64,000 nucleotides of DNA from Serinus canaria (lineage: Eukaryota > Chordata > Aves > Passeriformes > Fringillidae). Numbering within the stretch: the first letter of the stretch is position 1; each line of letters starts with the position of its first letter. The stretch covers positions 33,455,059-33,519,058 of the forward strand of contig NC_066313.1 in assembly GCF_022539315.1 (NCBI RefSeq). Reading direction: 5' to 3'. Of this stretch, positions 58,226 to 64,000 are shown piece after piece. Position numbers and translations under genes: made by a program. The notes beneath the pieces were generated by a model, which searched no databases, had not been told where the DNA came from, and saw nothing but the letters and a program-made list of their open reading frames with translations.

Positions 58226-60925
58226 AAGGAAATGTGGTGATGGGATTTCTGGCTGGGAACCAGGGGGAAGTAGGATAAATGAGTGTGTCCTACAGCCATG
58301 GTGAACAGTCACAGCCTGAGGTTTAAGAAGCAGCTCAGCCATACAAATTGTTCCACTGGCCACAAATGACTTCTTTCTGTGATCTTTTTCAATATTGGAA
58401 TATTTCAATAGTGATCAGCACTCTTTTTCAGTTCTCAGTTCTGCTTTGCTTTTGTGCTGCCAGTGCCTATCAGGCAGACAGGAGGTCTACAGAGCACTGC
58501 AGGCATTGATGACAGGTGCTATGGGGGCATTCTGACATTAGTTTTATACTCTGGGCCCTTCCTTTTGTTCACAGTTTAGCAATACATTGCTGGTGACCTC
58601 CCCCCATCTAACCTCTCTCCTTGACTTTTCCTACACAGCACTGCCAGAAGTGACTGCAGTTTTGTGCTTGTGCTGCTTCTCTCGATGAGATCCAGGAAAA
58701 AGGGGTGAGAGATATGTTATTGTGATGTTATCACTGTTGTTGCCTAAGAACAGGATTACCAGAATTATTCTATTTCCTCTATTTCCCCTTTTGTGCTCAT
58801 GCACGGATGTTGCTACTGATATTCCCTGAATTCCCCTGAAAAATAAAGAGTGTTTTATCCATATTCCCCAAGTGCCCAATACAAATGCAAATCAGCTCTG
58901 AGCCATTGGTTTGTTGTTTGTTTTGTTTTTTGGTTTTTTTTCCTCTGTCTGGCCAGCATTGCTTGGCAGGCCTTTTCTCACTTGTTTCTTTTCCTGCCTT
59001 TCCTTTAGCTGGTGTGTCCGAAGCAAGGTCCCCAGGAGGGTCAGAGACCTGCTTCATTCCCACACCTCTGCCCTCCTCTTCCTCCTCATCCTCCTGTTGC
59101 CCAACTTGTGTCTTTATTAACCTTTTGTGCAGAAAGGTCTGAAGGGCTAAAAATAAACCAGAACTCACTCATATTCCCTAAAATAATAGTCGGGTGGGCC
59201 ACACTGGTTCCAGATGAGAACAGCTGAGCCATTATGTTCCTGCTCTGTTGCTGCTCATCTCTTGGACAAAATTGAGTAGGAAATCAACTCTGGGGACCAA
59301 AGAGCAGAGGGAGGAAGGTCTCTGAACTTTCCCATTGTTTTAAATAAGTCAGGATTTTTAGGTAATAAACTACCTAAACGAGTGACTCCTATATCCCACA
59401 AGTAGGAGTTGAAAAAGAGGGATTTAAACTAGCGAGGCTGGTGAGAGTAACCAGAGCTCTAAACCCCTCGGGCCAAAGCAAGTGCCTACTCACTTAGAAA
59501 ATTCATGCACAATTTTTTAAAAAGGCCAAATAGTAGACTAGGCTGCCAGGTTAAAGCCATGCCTGCCCTTTCTTCTTCTGCAGCTGGCAGATTTCATTAT
59601 GTGCCCAGATTTCGGTCTGATGCTGACTCTCTGTGTCCTCAGCATCTCTTGCCTATTTTAAAAGAAATTGCTTTTAATTGTATTTAAAGCTACAGCTGAA
59701 CATATTTACAGGTTATGTTTGATATGTACAGGATTACTACAGGAGAAGTTAAAAATGGGATACCAGCATCAAAATTCAGCTCTAACAATCCAGCCAAAGG
59801 CAGCCTGCAGGTGCTGTGATCCTGAGCTGAGCATCACTGCTGGGGCAGCCATGGACTTGGTCAGGATTCTCATCTTCCTCCCATGGGTTTCAGGTCAACC
59901 AAGCACTTAAATACACACTGACTAGTGGTGCATGAGCAGCTCCTTCCCTACCAAAATCTTCCTGCAATGGGCCTAGCATTTGGAACACCCTTAAACCCCA
60001 GCAAAGGGCTGGTGAAGGCTGAGTGAGGCTGAGGGATGTGGCTTCCTTCCCTGCTTGGGTCCACAAAAGAGGCTCAAGATCTCACAGATCTGCTGAGCCT
60101 GTGGTTTCATGTTGTGGTGTTGGGACCCATGGAGACCAGGAGCTATCTGCTGGGAGTGAATGAATTTGTGTGGGAAACATGTGGGAACCAATATGACCCC
60201 CTGCATCCCTTCACTGCCATTTCCCATTTCCCAGGTGCTGACACCAGGCAGTTTGTTCTGCCCTCAATGCTGCAGCTGAGCTTGTTCTTAAAAAAAAAAA
60301 AACCTCAAAGGGAAAAAAATAATTTGTGTGGGTTTCCTTCTTCTCTTTTCATCTTCTTTCCTGCTGCTATTCATTTAGCATGAAATAACCCTCCAAATCA
60401 ATCCGGAAGAGATAATTTGCAACTGTTTTCCCATTGCTAATTGCTGGTTTGAAATCCCATTCAAATCGCCCTGAATACACAGTCCAGTGTTCCTAAGCTA
60501 AGTGCCTACCAGGTATTTTTCTCGACTTCCTTGCAAAAAACCCCACAAACAACCAGTCCTGGATCACTGGTTGGATTTAATGGGACAATAGCATCTCCAT
60601 AGTACATCTTGTTTCCGAAGCAGAGCAGTGTTTTGGCAGGCACCGACCTCTGCTGAGTTTCACAGGCCTGGCGGCATGTTTTGGTACTGGCAGAGCCAGA
60701 AATGAAGCAGTTAATTGCCCTACTGGGAAGGAGGAAATTTCTTGTAAAAATCCAGAATCTGGTTGAACAATGTGGCCTTTTATTTTTCAGCCTTGGAATC
60801 AAGCCTGGCTGCCCTTGTAAACAAAGAAAGGAAAGAATCACTGAACCAACCCAACACATAAAAACTAACCACGTCTGTCTTTGAAGTTCCCTTTATGTTG
60901 TTTGGAAAACTTGGGATTATAGAGA

Positions 60926-60996
60926 TTTTTTTCTTTCTTTTCTTTTTTTTTTTCTTTTTTTCTTTTCCTTCCTTTTTTTTTTTTTTTTTTTTTCCT
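60926..60996. repeat. Polypyrimidine (T-rich, CT-interrupted) tract
   Basis: About 70 bases of nearly pure T with scattered C on the + strand, a polypurine-polypyrimidine mirror-like tract. Confidence 0.9.
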
Positions 60997-61854
60997 TAGA
61001 AAAAGAGGGATGGAAGTTAAGGGAAACTTTTTCTTAAACAGAGCAGAAGTCATTAATTAAATATCCCATTCATCCCCGAGGCACCAGCTCATCAATCAGA
61101 TTTCTTATTAGCATTCTGATGACCTGCCTGACCCCCTGTCTCTGCATCTCTGCACTGTCTGCATGACGACACCGAGCAGCAGACCACACACCGAACGGAG
61201 CAGGAGGAGGAGGAGGATTATTCGACACTTTTCCTTGCTCCAGGGCGGGGCACCGGGCTGGGAAGAGGAACGATGATGGACGTTGTTGTTTTGGGTTGAG
61301 GAGAGTCAGTAAGTGGCTCTGGAGAAACAGCCCTGAGAGCTTGGGAGGGTGACTCAGGAGGTGTCTGCTGCTTCGGAGCTGGCACCCATGGCTTGGTGCT
61401 CTCACGGGGTTGTATCAGTTATCACAGGGTATCTCTGCTCCCACTGTGGTCACAGGGAGCTTAAATCCAGCAGGAAGAACAGGATTTTAGCACACTGACT
61501 GCTGTGCTCTTACTCTCATGTAACTCCTGTCAGGAAATGATTGGGTCCTGAAAATGTGCTGGTGGCTTTGGGCTCCATAAGTAGGCTGTGTCCTCAGGGT
61601 GGGTATGGGTCCCACACTAGCAGTCCTCCAGCCTATCTCCTTCCAAGTTATCCTAATTACAAGCTCTTACCTGATTAAATCTCTACACAACTGCTGTTGG
61701 GCAAGGTTTTGTGTCAAAATAAAAAGAGGACAGTGACAGCAGCAAGCTGGGAGGTGGGCACATCTTGAGAGAAAATGCAACTGCAGCAGCCCCTTGCTTG
61801 GAATGGGAATTTACAGGTGCACACTCGTGCTGAGAGCATGCAGCCAAGGGTTGA

Positions 61855-62085
61855 AGGAGTGTTGGTTCAGATCAGGTGTAAGAAAGAAGTTCTTTGCAAT
61901 GAGGTATAGAGACACAGCTTGCCCAGAGAGGAGGTGGATGCCCCATCCTTGGAAACATTTGAGGCCAGTTTGGATGGGGCTCTGACCAGCCTGATCTAGC
62001 TGAAGGAGCTCCTGCTCATTGCAGGGTGGTTGGGCCAGATGGCCTTAATGGTGTCTTCCAACCCAAAGGATTCCATGATTCTGGA
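61855..62085 (+). mobile_element. CR1-type LINE 3'-end fragment
   Basis: Sense orientation: AAGAAAGAAGTTCTTTGCAA, then GGTGGATGCCCCATCCTTGG and CAGGGTGGTTGGGCCAGATG. Ends near GGATTCCATGATTCTGG. Confidence 0.9.
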
Positions 62086-64000
62086 ATTCCATGATAGCCC
62101 TGACCAGGGAAGGCCGTGGCCAGTGGAGGAAGGCAGCAGTGGCAGTGTGAATGATGTGCCCATGTGCCTGCCACAAGAATAGAACCAGGAATATGGCACT
62201 ACTCTTAGGGCAAATTGTCACCAAGAGTTGGCTGAGATTGCTAAATGAGATTCATTCTGCCAAGTGTTCTTAAAATAAAATATTTCAACTCTTTTAGCAG
62301 GGGTTGCTGTTTCCCTATTTTTTCATTCTTTTCTATTTTTCTTTTTTTTCAAAGGCAAAAGTACAGTGATGTGTGTGGTGGATAGACTGGAAACTGGGAA
62401 AAAGGGAAAGGAAAACTGGGAAATGTGAATAAAATTCCAAAGTTTCTCAAGTATAGGTGGCTTGAACCTGACCAAGTGTCACATGCTCTCCTTAAAGTCT
62501 CACAAGCCTGGAGAGTTACCACCACAGATCATCTTTGACCTTAGGCAATATTCCCTGAGTTGTGCTAAAATTTGGTAGGGATTGGACCCCTTTAGGAGTC
62601 TAAGCCTCAAGATTTAGCCTAACAAGAAAAGTCCCTCTGGGCAGCAAATTGCATCTTCTCTCCAGCCAAAACTCCAGTGTATGAAACATCCTTGTCTTTG
62701 GGGCTCATCCTCAAGGCAGAGGGTTGCTGTGACAATAAAGGGAACACGCAGGTCCTTCCTGGAGATGCAAAGATGTACATCAGTCTTTGCTGATGGAGGA
62801 GGAAATGGAGAGGATGGAAGTGAAAGTGGGAAGCAGTTTCACCTGTCAGGTTAAACACCAAAGCAGCACTGGGAGCCAATACCTGAACCCAGGGCTTCAC
62901 AACCCATGCAGGAGCCTTTGGCACAAAGCTGCAGGAACTCTTCAGCTTTCTGTCCTAATGGGTCCTCAATTACTGTGTGAGGGGTGCAAGTCAGCTTCTT
63001 CTGCACTGTGTTCTGAAATAAACATTTTGTTGAGGTTTAACTCCAGCCAGCAGCTCAGCCCCACACAGCCATGCAGTCATTCCCTCCACCCCCACAGCAG
63101 CACAGGGAAGAGAATGGGAAGAGCAGAAGTGAGAAATAATGACAGTTCACTAGGTGAAGAAAAAGCTGCACACACAAGCAGAGCAAAATAAGGACTTCGT
63201 TCCCCACTTCCTATGGGCAGGCAAGTATTCATCCATCCCCAGAGGAAAGCAAGTAATGGTGACTTGGAAATGTTTTCTTAAGCATCAGTCTGAACATGCC
63301 AGGCAGCCTCTGTGGCCCCAAGTGCCCAACTTTGACTAATACTATAGAGGTATAGCCATCCCCTCCTTGGCAAGCAACTGTGGACCAGGACCAGCAGGAT
63401 CAGCTGGGGCAAGGGTAAGGGCAAGTCAGATATCAGACTATCAGGCAAAGTAGCTGGAAACTGCTTCCCTGGGCTACCAACACAGATGTATCTTCCATGC
63501 TCTCAGAAAGGGATCTGTGTATCCCAGACACTTTTAAAAAGGCCATATTTTTTTTCTTGGTGATGGGAAGAGTGCTTGGACAGGCAGCTCTTAATGATGG
63601 TGCCTTACCCAGGGCATCCTCCCAAATACTTCTGGTCTCAGAGCCCTAAAGACTGATACCCCATTGGGTTATTGCTGGACCTCTCTACACAGCCCTTCCT
63701 GTCATGGAGAAAATCATGGATGGTGGGCATCATTGTGAGGCTTGTCTCCACCACTCCATCAAGCTGGTTATTGGTGTGTATTCTGCAGCTGGGAAACACA
63801 GAAAGGAATTAAACCCATCACTTCCTGAAATGTTAGGAGGGTAGTTTAGATATTGACAATAAAGTCTAGTTTTCATGGCCCTTGTTAGCCTAAGCAGCGC
63901 TTGATCTAATTCCTCCCTGAAGTATCAGGTGGGGAGAGACTTCTGTGTGGAAGATCAGAGAATGCACAGAATTGTGAGGAAGAAGGCTCAAACCCCCTCC

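Larger units (their letters stand above)
49906..64000. other. Intergenic region downstream of PRCP
   Basis: No convincing coding exon or RNA gene in 14 kb. Recognised contents are CR1 fragments at 58095 and 61855 and a pyrimidine tract at 60926. Unique, balanced-composition stretches near 56280-56770, 60380-60480 and 61040-61200 may be conserved non-coding elements. Small open frames here, such as 54701-55132, resemble nothing known. Confidence 0.7.

Noticed and set aside
1..64000. CRISPR arrays, prokaryotic operons, tRNA or rRNA genes, intact transposons, viral insertions
   Set aside because: I found no repeat-spacer pattern, no cloverleaf or rRNA core sequence and no intact transposase or retroviral frame. 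The window is ordinary vertebrate chromosome with truncated CR1 copies.

Overview
This window is vertebrate nuclear DNA, almost certainly from a bird. The genes have introns with GT-AG boundaries, there is one strong CpG island, and the interspersed repeats are nearly all short, 5'-truncated CR1 LINE fragments of the avian type. I cannot name the species. The gene order RAB30, DDIAS, PRCP matches what I remember of human 11q14.1, inverted in this window.

Layout: (1) 90-340 (+) is the last coding exon of RAB30; the rest of that gene lies off the left edge. A long 3'UTR probably follows, ending near 8645. (2) 8646-12765 is intergenic, with one CR1 fragment. (3) 13008-19526 (-) is the complete coding region of DDIAS in four coding exons, giving a 961-residue protein. 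A non-coding first exon probably ends at 21572 inside the CpG island. (4) 21350-22300 is a CpG-island divergent promoter region between DDIAS and PRCP. It has four CCAAT boxes, a CACGTG E-box and a TATA box. (5) 22133-48855 (+) is the complete coding region of PRCP in nine exons, giving a 479-residue protein with signal peptide and intact Ser-Asp-His triad. Intron 1 is 15.6 kb. The 3'UTR ends just after an AATAAA at 49878. (6) 49906-64000 is intergenic, with CR1 fragments, a pyrimidine tract and some unique stretches that may be conserved non-coding elements.

The three genes do not form a pathway. RAB30 is a Golgi small GTPase, DDIAS is an OB-fold/zinc-ribbon protein tied to DNA-damage survival, and PRCP is a lysosomal serine carboxypeptidase. 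The real regulatory link is the shared promoter region of DDIAS and PRCP.

I found no CRISPR array, tRNA, rRNA, intact transposon or new multi-gene system. The most unusual items are three perfect inverted repeats in PRCP introns, a two-codon upstream ORF four bases before the DDIAS start codon, and the structure of the divergent promoter. Splice sites were placed by eye from GT/AG signals, reading-frame continuity and recalled human proteins; frames close exactly for DDIAS (962 codons with stop) and PRCP (480 codons with stop).
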